In this document: positions 17,665 to 25,311 of the stretch, in pieces
Position numbering within the stretch: position 1 is the stretch's first letter
Layout: every line of letters begins with the position of its first letter
From: Bacillota bacterium
GTDB lineage: Bacteria > Bacillota > Limnochordia > DTU080
Direction: 5' to 3'
Assembly (NCBI GenBank): GCA_012840225.1
Contig: DULU01000089.1
Span: 1 to 64,000, forward strand
Length of the DNA stretch: 64,000 nt
Translations under genes and position numbers: made by a program
Notes under the pieces: model-generated
Seen by the model: the letters and a program-made list of their open reading frames with translations, nothing else
Told to the model about the DNA's origin: nothing
Database searches by the model: none

Positions 17665-18957
17665 TCAACATGAATGGCTATCAGCCGGTCCCACCCAGAA
17701 TCTGCCGCCGAATCTGCCGGCTGCCGGGCGCCATCCTTCCAGGTTGGCCTGGATGGGTAGACGGGCCCAGTTGCCAGCTAAACGCTCCTCAATCACCTCC
17801 CGCCGGGGAATGCCTGAAGTGGCGTCGATGGCTTCAACACTGCAGGCCCCCACCGCCACAGCCCACTCCATGGCTGCCTCCGGCGGGCGGCCTTCCAGAT
17901 AGGCGGCAAGAAAACCGGCCACTGTGGCATCGCCGGCTCCGGTGGCGCCGGCCACTTGCACCGCAAAGCATGGTGTCCACAGCTCCCGATGCGCCCATAT
18001 TTCCTGCCCGCTCTCACCGGTGCGGAGGTAGAAACCTTGATCGCCGAGTTTCAGCCCGACCACTTTGGCTCCCATGGCGATCAGCTCCGCCCCCAGGCGG
18101 CCAACTATCTCCGCATCCAAAAAGGAAGCAAAACTTCCCGGCTTTTTCCCGGCCGCCCGCTCTGCCGACGCCGCCTTTTGCTCCTTGGCCGCCACTTCGG
18201 CATATAGGGCGGGATGAAGCATCAAGAGCATCTCTTCGGCGCTGGGTAAAAACACATCCACAAATGGTAGGGTTTTTTGCAAAATAGCCCGCCAGTCGGC
18301 CTTACCGGCCGCCGAGTCGGGATCGGGCATGGCCATATCCAGGGAGGTAGACAAACCTTGCTCTTTGGCCTGGGAAAAAAGGGTCACAAGCTCCCTGCCG
18401 CCGTCGGCATACATGCCGGCCATGATCGGCGGGTAACCGAAATGAAGATGGCGCACTCTGCCTCCCGCCGCCTCCCTGGCTTGAGTCAAACCGGTCAAGG
18501 CCTGGAAGAGGTCTGCTGCAGAGAAGGTATTGTTAGCTCCCGGAGCATGCAGGAAGATGCGATCCTGGCGCGGCGGGTTGATGACGATGGTGTATGAGGT
18601 GTGGGTATCGCCGCTCGTGATAATGTTCTCACTCAAGGCCGGATGTCGCTCAGAGAGCAGCTCTCTCACCATGGAGCCGAAAATATCTGCGCCCACCTTG
18701 CCGATGAGGTGCACCTTTACCCCGATATTATGCAACGCCAGGCCGGTATTGGAGACTACGCCGCCCAAGGACACCGTCGGTTCCTCCACCTGGATGAGCG
18801 TGCCGGGGATGAACATCTCCTGCAGCGATCGCTCACCGGCCGGAAAACGCGGGATGATGTCAAGGCAGATATGCCCGGCCACCACCACTTCACCGACCTC
18901 ATAGTGATCGTTGGCATTCATATTTAATACCGCATTGGTATTGGTTTTTACTACCAT
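17665..18957 (-). CDS. PfkB-family carbohydrate kinase
   Basis: This kinase has 430 residues. It has the N-terminal PfkB opening VVAGHICLDIIP, the GGVVSNTGLALHNIG substrate-binding glycine motif and the catalytic signature VAGATGAGDATVAGFLAA. It is longer than most ribokinases because of an insertion around residues 240-280 with several Lys and Ala. GGGGAGG six bases before the ATG supports the full-length start. It appears to be the first gene of the minus-strand catabolic cluster that runs to 11073 and is divergent from the EamA gene. Substrate unknown; a sugar released by the cluster's hydrolase or isomerase is the obvious candidate. Confidence 0.88.
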   Translation of the reverse strand: MVVKTNTNAVLNMNANDHYEVGEVVVAGHICLDIIPRFPAGERSLQEMFIPGTLIQVEEPTVSLGGVVSNTGLALHNIGVKVHLIGKVGADIFGSMVRELLSERHPALSENIITSGDTHTSYTIVINPPRQDRIFLHAPGANNTFSAADLFQALTGLTQAREAAGGRVRHLHFGYPPIMAGMYADGGRELVTLFSQAKEQGLSTSLDMAMPDPDSAAGKADWRAILQKTLPFVDVFLPSAEEMLLMLHPALYAEVAAKEQKAASAERAAGKKPGSFASFLDAEIVGRLGAELIAMGAKVVGLKLGDQGFYLRTGESGQEIWAHRELWTPCFAVQVAGATGAGDATVAGFLAAYLEGRPPEAAMEWAVAVGACSVEAIDATSGIPRREVIEERLAGNWARLPIQANLEGWRPAAGRFGGRFWVGPADSHSC

Positions 18958-19057
18958 TCTAATCCTCCCCAGGCACTTTATGGCGTAACTGCTCGTTCAA
19001 ATGATATACTATAAAGGTTGAATACAGCAACAGCCTAGCGAGGAAAGAGGTGTCCCC

Positions 19058-19480
19058 GTGGCCGGATGGGTAATTGATGCGCTCTTGGCGGCGTTTTTCG
19101 GCGGCCTGGTCGCTATCTTCGGCAAAATCGGCGTGAAAGGCATCGACTCGCTGACCGCCACCATGGTGCGCAGCTTGGTGATGGCCGGGATGATGGTGCT
19201 GGTGGCCCTCTCCGCCAGAAGGCTCAATTTCCAGGGCATCGAGGGCAAGCCGCTCCTCTTCATCATCCTGGCGGGGGCAGCAGGCGCAGCTTCATGGATC
19301 TTCTACTTCCGTGCCCTCCAAACAGGGCCGGTAAGCCGCATCGCTCCCATAGACAGGCTGAGCGTGGTGGTGGCTATCGTCCTCTCCATGCTTTTGCTCG
19401 GCGAGCGGCCCGGACCCATGGGCTTGCTCGGTGCCGCCCTGGTAGTGGCCGGTACGCTGGTGTTGGTCTTGGCGCCATAA
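19058..19480 (+). CDS. Half-size EamA/DMT-family transporter
   Basis: The 140-residue membrane protein has about five hydrophobic segments and one EamA repeat, ending in the typical GERPGPMGLLGAALVVAGTL. Full-size EamA proteins carry two such repeats, so this one probably works as a dimer, like other single-domain members. The start is a GTG preceded by AAAGAGG. A TATACT/TATAAA-type -10 region lies near 19005-19015. Transported compound unknown (drug, metabolite or sugar export are all known in the superfamily). It is convergent with the URO-D-like gene, with only 25 bp between them. Confidence 0.85.
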   Translation: MAGWVIDALLAAFFGGLVAIFGKIGVKGIDSLTATMVRSLVMAGMMVLVALSARRLNFQGIEGKPLLFIILAGAAGAASWIFYFRALQTGPVSRIAPIDRLSVVVAIVLSMLLLGERPGPMGLLGAALVVAGTLVLVLAP

Positions 19481-19505
19481 CAGCCGATAAGTCTAATAAC
19501 AAAGC

Positions 19506-20594
19506 CTAATAACCCAGAAAAGCCCTCTTCTCCCGGTGGTAATAAAGGTAAGTGTCCAGAGGAACGTCGGCCGGCACCCGGTGGTCGACATGCGGAATAA
19601 ACCCACCTTCCGCTATGACGGGCTCCAGCCGCCGCAACTCGGCCAGCACCGCCTCCTTTCCCTGCAGGAGGCACATTTTGTCGAAGCCGCCGAGAAGGAG
19701 GATCTGCCGGCCATATTCCCGGCGCAAAGCCACAGGATCGGAGCCGGCCCTCACCTCGATGGGGAACATACAATTATAGCCGGCCTCCAGCCAGATGGGC
19801 ACCAGGGCGTTGATGTTGCCGTCGCAATCGGTGAAGATGACGTCCACCCCATATTGATGCAGGAGGTCGGCAATCGCCTTATACCTGGGCAAAAGCAATT
19901 CCCGCAGCATAGCGGGGCTGATCAGCGGGCCATTGTTGAAGCAGATGTCTTCCCACCCGTGTGCATAATCGAATCTGATAAGTTCCAGATAGGGCTTGAT
20001 GCCCTGGATGATCAGCTGGAACTGGGTCTCCACGATCTCCTCCACCAACTCCGGATCATCATATAAAAGATAGGCCAGGTTCTCCACACCTATGCGGTTG
20101 CGGGGCGTGCCGATCAGGGAACCGATACTTATCCCCACAGGATAATCGGCCTGATTATACTTCTCCGCCAACTGCTGCAGGTGCTCCGGTGCAGGCCGGC
20201 GCCCGGGGGTCGCCGGATTAAGTCTTTCTTTATATTCCTCCCAGCTGGCCTTGTCTTTGATGGGGTAGGAAAGATAATGCGGGATGGTAGCCTCTCCGCT
20301 TCGCGGTTGGGCATATATGATGCCTTCACCATCCTGCACAATTTCCACATCATCCCTTCTCTCCAGCACTTTTGGCTGAAAAGGCGGCAGCAGTCCCAGC
20401 GGCGGTCCAATGGCCACCCGCTTGTCCAGCCCGAAAAAGGCATCGGCTTCCCGCTCGCTGTTGATATGCTCCGGCAATCCCTGCTTGTGCCACACTTCAT
20501 AGCATTGCTTCCAATAGCCGAATTCGTAGTTGGGCACCCTGTCCACCGGCTGAAAATGAAAGGTGCGCTGCCAGCGCTCCCTGGCATTCATCAA
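19506..20594 (-). CDS. Uroporphyrinogen decarboxylase (URO-D) family protein
   Basis: The protein has 362 residues in the URO-D fold, shared by HemE and by cobamide-dependent methyltransferases such as MtaA. The first strand and substrate Arg region (ARERWQRTFHFQPVDRVP) and the motif FTDCDGNINALVPIWLEAG are visible. MtaA-type enzymes have a His-x-Cys zinc pair at this last motif; here it reads D-C-D, so zinc-thiol chemistry is doubtful. The protein belongs to the broad uncharacterised branch common in fermenters, and HemE function is unlikely. The start is a TTG at 20594 or the ATG immediately after it, both behind AAGGGAG. The neighbouring genes give no clear partner. Confidence 0.75.
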   Translation of the reverse strand: MMNARERWQRTFHFQPVDRVPNYEFGYWKQCYEVWHKQGLPEHINSEREADAFFGLDKRVAIGPPLGLLPPFQPKVLERRDDVEIVQDGEGIIYAQPRSGEATIPHYLSYPIKDKASWEEYKERLNPATPGRRPAPEHLQQLAEKYNQADYPVGISIGSLIGTPRNRIGVENLAYLLYDDPELVEEIVETQFQLIIQGIKPYLELIRFDYAHGWEDICFNNGPLISPAMLRELLLPRYKAIADLLHQYGVDVIFTDCDGNINALVPIWLEAGYNCMFPIEVRAGSDPVALRREYGRQILLLGGFDKMCLLQGKEAVLAELRRLEPVIAEGGFIPHVDHRVPADVPLDTYLYYHREKRAFLGY

Positions 20595-20936
20595 CGATCA
20601 TTCTCCCTTCGCTGCCTGCGTCGCAATTCGTTCCAGCCCAAACATCACCATCATCTTATTTAACACCATCTTATTTACCACCGCTCATCTCTTTCCTTCG
20701 TTTTTCTGCGAACGCCACGAAAACTATATGAAAGTTTATGGGCGTATAGATAGTATTAAAGTCCTATTAGGTCCCGGTGTCGTTTTTATTTAACCTATAA
20801 AAAGTATGCCTATAGATAGAAGGAACATAGCACCAGCAATAAGAATAGCGATTTAAACTCCGCAAAATATCGATTGTAACTTACAGCAACTATCTTCCTA
20901 CTTTGTTAAGGTAGAGGCGTAGGAGTTGGTTCCTAG
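20595..20936. promoter_or_regulatory. Divergent intergenic region upstream of agrB
   Basis: This AT-rich stretch of about 340 bp separates the URO-D-like gene from agrB. It holds a 9-bp direct repeat TATAGATAG at 20745-20753 and 20811-20819, which could bind a regulator. A TTGTAA at 20874 could be a -35 element, but only a poorly spaced TACTTT follows it. AGGAG at 20921-20925 is the probable agrB ribosome binding site. I see no open reading frame of quality and no terminator. Confidence 0.4.
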
Positions 20937-21542
20937 ATGGAACGTCTGGCGGGTGCAGTGGGGGCATTCCTGGCCGAACAGCTAAATTTGGACAATGATC
21001 GCCGCGAACAGCTTTCTTATGGAGCGTTCATCGCATTGCAGAGTGTCCTGGTGTTCGTTATTCTGCTGGCTATCGCCCTCCTCTTCGACATCTGGCGCCA
21101 GGCGTTGGTTATCGCCTTCACGGCCGCCTCATTACGGTGGAAAGCAGGTGGCTCACATTTAGGGAGCGCCACCGTTTGCACCGTTCTTTCCATTGCTGTT
21201 TTCACCGGCAGCAGCCTCCTGGTAAAAAGCGGGACCGCTTATCTGGCCGCCGCTTCGCCCTGGACACTGTTGCTCCTGGTTTTGGCCTCAACTTTGGTCG
21301 CTTCCGTGTGCGTCTTTATGTATGCCCCGGTGGAAGCCGCCACCCGCCCCTTGCGCCCTGAACACAAGGAGAGGTTAAAAGCAGCGAGTCGAAAGCTGGT
21401 GTTGGCATACTCGTTATGTGCCCTTGTAGCTGTACCATTTTACAGATGGCTCGGATTGAGTATCGCAATGGGTTTATTGCTGCAAAGCTTCACTTTGACA
21501 CCGGCCGGGATCAAAATAGCGCACATCCTGGATAAAAAATAA
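20937..21542 (+). CDS. agrB: AgrB-family membrane peptidase (autoinducing peptide processing)
   Basis: AgrB is an integral membrane cysteine protease that cuts the C-terminal tail of AgrD and forms the thiolactone ring. This 201-residue protein has the family architecture: a short N-terminal helix, then about five membrane segments. The catalytic pair is His74 and Cys81 in GGSHLGSATVC. The His-to-Cys distance of seven matches His77/Cys84 of Staphylococcus aureus AgrB. The family-typical Y-A-P-V-E-A-A-T-R-P-L segment follows in the cytoplasmic loop. A gene for a matching AgrD peptide begins 30 bp after the stop codon. It is the first gene of a four-gene cassette. Confidence 0.93.
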   Translation: MERLAGAVGAFLAEQLNLDNDRREQLSYGAFIALQSVLVFVILLAIALLFDIWRQALVIAFTAASLRWKAGGSHLGSATVCTVLSIAVFTGSSLLVKSGTAYLAAASPWTLLLLVLASTLVASVCVFMYAPVEAATRPLRPEHKERLKAASRKLVLAYSLCALVAVPFYRWLGLSIAMGLLLQSFTLTPAGIKIAHILDKK

Positions 21543-21572
21543 TACCTACATAAGTAGATAGGAGGTGAAAAC

Positions 21573-21692
21573 ATGAAGAAGATGCTGCTGGGGGTCATTA
21601 CCACCCTGTTGACCACCCTTGCGGTTACCAGCGTTGCTGGTGCCTGCATGTGGTTTTGGTATCAACCGCCGGTTCCCAAATCTCTGGAGTAG
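21573..21692 (+). CDS. agrD: AgrD-like cyclic thiolactone autoinducer precursor (39 residues)
   Basis: This small gene has a strong ribosome binding site (GGAGGTGAAAAC before the ATG). It encodes a 39-residue peptide with an amphipathic or hydrophobic N-terminal helix (residues 2-22), a core Ala-Cys25-Met-Trp-Phe-Trp29, and the tail YQPPVPKSLE. In S. aureus AgrD-I the Cys is followed by four ring residues and a tail ending V-P-K-E-L. Here the spacing from Cys to V-P-K-S-L is identical. The predicted product is therefore a five-residue thiolactone ring Cys25-Trp29 with an unknown N-terminal tail. It lies between agrB and a membrane sensor gene, the canonical order. Confidence 0.92.
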   Translation: MKKMLLGVITTLLTTLAVTSVAGACMWFWYQPPVPKSLE

Positions 21693-21746
21693 TATCAACC
21701 TAATCCCAGATCCCGGCCGGCTTCCCTAAACAGGTGGTAATGCGGT

Positions 21747-22211
21747 TTGTCCACAACAATTGTACTCTTAGCACTATTGCTGTATATACCTACTTCGATT
21801 TTATGCCTTTATGTAGGCTTGCGTGTTATCGGATATGTGCCGAAAGCAAAGCCATTATTGATTTTCGGTGCGCTGCACGGAATATTATTAACAATATTCC
21901 ACAATACGCCACGCCTCTTCGGTTTGCACATTCCTTTAAATACGTTAACCATGATATTAATAATATATTACCTAGCCAGATGCAGATTGGGAATGGCGGT
22001 ATTAGCCGGACTGGTGGCGGTTCTTCTAACCGCTATCGGCGAGGGTCTATTCACAGCCCCTCTATTTTTATTAATGGGGGTCTCATTGGAAGAATCAATT
22101 AAAACTTTTGGATATAGAATGCTTGGCGGCTGGTTTGGAAATATATTATTATTGCTTATAAGCTTGGTTTTATACTTCCAAGGCAGGCATAAAGGAGCTT
22201 CAAAAGCATGA
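21747..22211 (+). CDS. Stand-alone AgrC-like membrane sensor domain
   Basis: The 154-residue protein is almost entirely membrane-embedded, with about five hydrophobic helices and short loops. It contains the pattern H-T-L/N-T-L-T-M-I-L then G-E-G-L-F, which resembles the N-terminal sensor region of AgrC-type kinases in Clostridia as I remember them; this needs a profile search. It has no histidine kinase or other cytoplasmic output domain. The start is a TTG with AGGTGG nine bases upstream. Its TGA overlaps the ATG of the HD-GYP/GGDEF gene in an ATGA tetranucleotide. The likely role is receptor for the AgrD peptide, acting on the coupled downstream enzyme. Confidence 0.65.
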   Translation: MSTTIVLLALLLYIPTSILCLYVGLRVIGYVPKAKPLLIFGALHGILLTIFHNTPRLFGLHIPLNTLTMILIIYYLARCRLGMAVLAGLVAVLLTAIGEGLFTAPLFLLMGVSLEESIKTFGYRMLGGWFGNILLLLISLVLYFQGRHKGASKA

Positions 22212-23698
22212 ACTCCACCAAAGACCGCTTAGTCTGGCTGGCTTGCGGCGTATTGCTCATCGCCTGGGTGATTGCCGCAGCGGCGAACCTCGGACTGCGG
22301 CATATATGGATAAACATCGATGAAGCAGAGGAGTTGTTTCATTGGAACTACACTCCTCTGCTTTTAGGTGCTGCCTTGGTCTTGGCCGGCGGCGTGCTGG
22401 CTTGGCTTTTCTATTCTCTCGGCACTCAGGAGCTCAGAGAGAAAGCCGCCATGGAAAAGCGCTTCCGCCAGATCCTGGAGGAAGCCTGTCGGGGTACCAT
22501 GCACACTTTAAGCAGCGCCTTGGATTTGCGCGACGACGGTACTTATGGCCACAGCCAGCGGGTGACCGGTTATAGCGTGGCCATCGGCAAGCGCATGGGC
22601 CTGGATCACAATGAGCTGCAAATCCTGGCATGGGGTTCTCTCCTCCATGACTTGGGCAAGATCGGCATTCGCGACGAGATTCTGCTCAAGGCCGGACCGT
22701 TGGACGAAAATGAAAGAATGCAGATCAACAAGCACGCCATCATCGGTTGGCAGTTAGTGAAAGGTATTCCCTTTCTGGCAAAAACCGCCGATTTAATCAG
22801 ACACCATCACGAGCGCTGGGACGGCACAGGTTATCCCGACCGCTTAAAGGGCAACGAAATCCCTCTTTTGGCTCGCATATTTACCGTGGCCGATGCTTTT
22901 GACGCTATGACTTCGCTCCGGCCTTATCGTTCCGTCCCATTTGATATCGACGAGGCCCGCGCCGTGATCAAGGCGGAGTCAGGGAAGCAGTTTTGCCCTC
23001 AGGTGGTGGAAGCTTTCCTCTCCATTTCCGATCTGGAACTGGAAGAAGTGCGCAACCACAGCATCATGCCCCTCTCCGACCCCAGGGTTCTATACCTTTT
23101 GGACATTGCATCGGAAGATATAAGCGATGCTTATTATCAGGATATCCTCACCGGTACCCGCAACAGATCAGCTTGGGAAATGAAGCGGGCGCAGATGATT
23201 TTGAAACGCGGTCAGGATTTGGGTATTCTGGTGTTTATAGATCTGGACGGCTTTAAAGATGTGAACGACATCCACGGGCATCCGGCCGGCGACCGGGTTT
23301 TGGCGGATTTAGGAGCGCGCCTGCTCCAGATCGGCTGTGAAAGCTATCGCCTGGGTGGCGACGAATTCATCCTCTGGTTCCCCAAGGAGACCACGCTGGC
23401 CGATGTGAGCAAACGGATGGAAAGCATTGCCGCCAATTTCGTCACCGACTGGAAACACTTAAAATGCGGGCTCACGGTCAGCTGGGGAGTGGCGATGGCC
23501 ACCGAAGCCACCGAGTCTTTGGATCAACTTTTATATGAAGCAGACCGTGCTATGTATGGCCGGAAACGATCGAACCGCGCCGGCTATTATACCCCCATCT
23601 ACCCGGTAGGCAGCAATTATCCCATCATGGAGAACGACCAGGTCAAACTGGCTAAAAAAAAGATCAAGCCACAAACCGTGCACCGCAACGGCACATAA
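22208..23698 (+). CDS. Membrane-anchored HD-GYP / GGDEF cyclic-di-GMP enzyme
   Basis: The protein has 496 residues. Two transmembrane helices (about 8-28 and 48-70) flank a short extracytoplasmic loop. An HD-GYP phosphodiesterase domain follows, with His147-Asp148 in HDLGKIG, a His cluster near 199-201 and GTGYP at 206-210. A GGDEF diguanylate cyclase domain comes last, with intact GGDEF at 383-387. The usual product-inhibition RxxD site, five residues before GGDEF, is replaced by Q-I-G-C (374-377). Both active sites look complete, so the protein may make or destroy c-di-GMP. The gene overlaps the sensor gene by 4 bp and ends in a terminator, making it the output of the agr cassette. Confidence 0.92.
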   Translation: MNSTKDRLVWLACGVLLIAWVIAAAANLGLRHIWINIDEAEELFHWNYTPLLLGAALVLAGGVLAWLFYSLGTQELREKAAMEKRFRQILEEACRGTMHTLSSALDLRDDGTYGHSQRVTGYSVAIGKRMGLDHNELQILAWGSLLHDLGKIGIRDEILLKAGPLDENERMQINKHAIIGWQLVKGIPFLAKTADLIRHHHERWDGTGYPDRLKGNEIPLLARIFTVADAFDAMTSLRPYRSVPFDIDEARAVIKAESGKQFCPQVVEAFLSISDLELEEVRNHSIMPLSDPRVLYLLDIASEDISDAYYQDILTGTRNRSAWEMKRAQMILKRGQDLGILVFIDLDGFKDVNDIHGHPAGDRVLADLGARLLQIGCESYRLGGDEFILWFPKETTLADVSKRMESIAANFVTDWKHLKCGLTVSWGVAMATEATESLDQLLYEADRAMYGRKRSNRAGYYTPIYPVGSNYPIMENDQVKLAKKKIKPQTVHRNGT

Positions 23699-23725
23699 GG
23701 CAGATAAATATGAGAACAAAGAAAA

Positions 23726-23776
23726 CGGGCGGAGCGCTTTACGGCTATATAGCCAAGGAGAACTCCGCCCGCTTTT
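23726..23776 (+). terminator. Rho-independent terminator of the agr / c-di-GMP operon
   Basis: The 9-bp perfect stem CGGGCGGAG / CTCCGCCCG (23726-23734 with 23763-23771) encloses a second palindrome GGCTATATAGCC and is followed by CTTTTACTTT. It separates the operon from the convergent solute-binding protein gene. Confidence 0.85.
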
Positions 23777-23833
23777 ACTTTCAGGCTTGCCTATTCAACC
23801 GGCTCGCCTTACACCGTCGCCGGTGCTTTATTG

Positions 23834-25102
23834 CTAATTATCCGTACCTATTTCATACGCCGCATCCAAAACCAGGTCGATTTGATGCTTGGCCTCCAGC
23901 AGGCCGTCCATCACCGATTTCTCACCCGTCATCACCGGGGTGAGGGCGGTGCGTTTGGCGGTCTGCCAAGTCGCCCAGTCCGGGCTCCAGTCGGCATCGG
24001 TCATGAAGGCCACCGACTCCATCAGCACCTGCTGAATTTGGCTGGGCCTTCTCATCTGACTAGCGAGGGCGCGCACGGAAGGCAGGCTGTAGGGAACGGC
24101 ATATGAGGTCCAGAAGGCCTCCAGGGTCTCCAGGGTGATGAGCTCGCGCATAATGGTCATGATGGCCGCCATATCCTGATTGGGCCGGCGCACTACTTCC
24201 CACATGTTGGAGCCGCCGTAGGCATTCCAGGTCACCGGACCTCTCGGCATGGGCGCCACATCCCAATGCAATTCCGGTTTGGCCCGCACATTGTTTATAT
24301 AATGGCTGCCGTGGATCTGGAAACCGGCTTTGCTGTCGAGGAAATAAGAACCGCCAAACGCCGCCGCCCGGTCCTGCAGCACCAGATCGGCCAAGAAGCG
24401 GGTAGCGGCGGCAGCTTCGGGAGAATCCAGCCCGGATGATTTGCGGTCGGGCATGAGGACGTTACCGCCATAGGCTTTGACCAGCGGATCGAAGACCAGA
24501 TGGGTGAGGTCTACCACCATGCCCCAGATATCGATGACACCGTCGCCGTTCTGGTCCTGAGTGATCTTCCGCGCCGCCGTGCGCAGAGTATCCAGATTCC
24601 AGGCGGCGGTGGGCGAGTTCACCCCGGCGTTGGCCAGAATAGTCGGGTTATACCAGAGCATCGAACCTACCGTGTCGTAGGGCAGGCCGTAAATGCCGGC
24701 TCCGTCCGGCTGGGGCCATCTGACCTCGTTCCAGGGCCCCGGCCAGAAGAGGTTTTCGCTCAAATAATCGTCTTTGGCCAGATAAGGAGCCAGGTCTACG
24801 GCACCGTTCCTGATCACATGGCCGAACAAGTATGTACCTGCCGTGTCGATGATGTCGGGAGCCATTTCGGTGCCCATGAGGATCAACATTTTATTCCAGA
24901 AATCCGGGAAAATAATCACTTCCAACTCGATGTCGGGATGCTTGGCCTGCCACTTCGGTACCAGGACGTCGCGCATGATTTCATACCTTGGGTTGGAATA
25001 GGTGGCAATGGTCACTTTTGGTCTTGCCGCCAGGGCGGCTGCGCCGGAAACCAGAACCAATACCATTACCATTACCAGGATGCCTATTACCGGTCTTCTC
25101 AT
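23834..25102 (-). CDS. Extracellular solute-binding protein (family 1), orphan
   Basis: The protein has 422 residues with a signal peptide (MRRPVIGILVMVMVLVLVSG, cleavage near AALAARP). The mature protein shows the sugar-binding features E-M-A-P-D-I-I-D-T, a D-Q-N-G-D-G-V-I-D calcium-type loop, and the conserved P-M-P-R-G-P before an aromatic patch. It should bind a carbohydrate outside the membrane. No permease or ATPase gene is adjacent, as also for the binding protein at 14163-15443, so shared or distant subunits are implied. GGGAGG precedes the ATG, and the upstream region has a good promoter overlapped by a palindrome, so expression is likely under repressor control. Confidence 0.88.
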   Translation of the reverse strand: MRRPVIGILVMVMVLVLVSGAAALAARPKVTIATYSNPRYEIMRDVLVPKWQAKHPDIELEVIIFPDFWNKMLILMGTEMAPDIIDTAGTYLFGHVIRNGAVDLAPYLAKDDYLSENLFWPGPWNEVRWPQPDGAGIYGLPYDTVGSMLWYNPTILANAGVNSPTAAWNLDTLRTAARKITQDQNGDGVIDIWGMVVDLTHLVFDPLVKAYGGNVLMPDRKSSGLDSPEAAAATRFLADLVLQDRAAAFGGSYFLDSKAGFQIHGSHYINNVRAKPELHWDVAPMPRGPVTWNAYGGSNMWEVVRRPNQDMAAIMTIMRELITLETLEAFWTSYAVPYSLPSVRALASQMRRPSQIQQVLMESVAFMTDADWSPDWATWQTAKRTALTPVMTGEKSVMDGLLEAKHQIDLVLDAAYEIGTDN

Positions 25103-25137
25103 ATTATCCTCCCTTTCTTTTGGTGTAGTTTAATTCT

Positions 25138-25178
25138 TTATACATTCATTGTATAACACATTTACTATCGGGTTACAA
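25138..25178 (-). promoter_or_regulatory. Promoter with overlapping 19-bp palindromic operator
   Basis: On the minus strand, TTGTAA (25173-25178) and TATACA (25150-25155) are 17 bp apart. The perfect palindrome TTATACATTCATTGTATAA (25138-25156) covers the -10 box and the probable start point. A bound regulator would block transcription of the solute-binding protein gene. No regulator gene lies next to it. Confidence 0.6.
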
Positions 25179-25311
25179 TTATTCTCACTGCAAAAATGCG
25201 GTTTTGGCGCAATAGCAGCATAGCAGCCTTATTACTTTTCATACAAAATGAGTTCTGTTCTCGGAAGGATTTATCGGAGGCTTATTTAACCAAAAAACAA
25301 AAAGCAGAGGG

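Noticed and set aside
19506..20594. Annotation of the URO-D protein as HemE
   Set aside because: The sequence belongs to the methyltransferase-like side of the family and no heme genes are near.
20937..23698. Possibility that a histidine kinase or LytTR regulator is hidden in the agr cassette
   Set aside because: All frames between 20937 and 23834 were read; no HATPase_c or LytTR motif is present.
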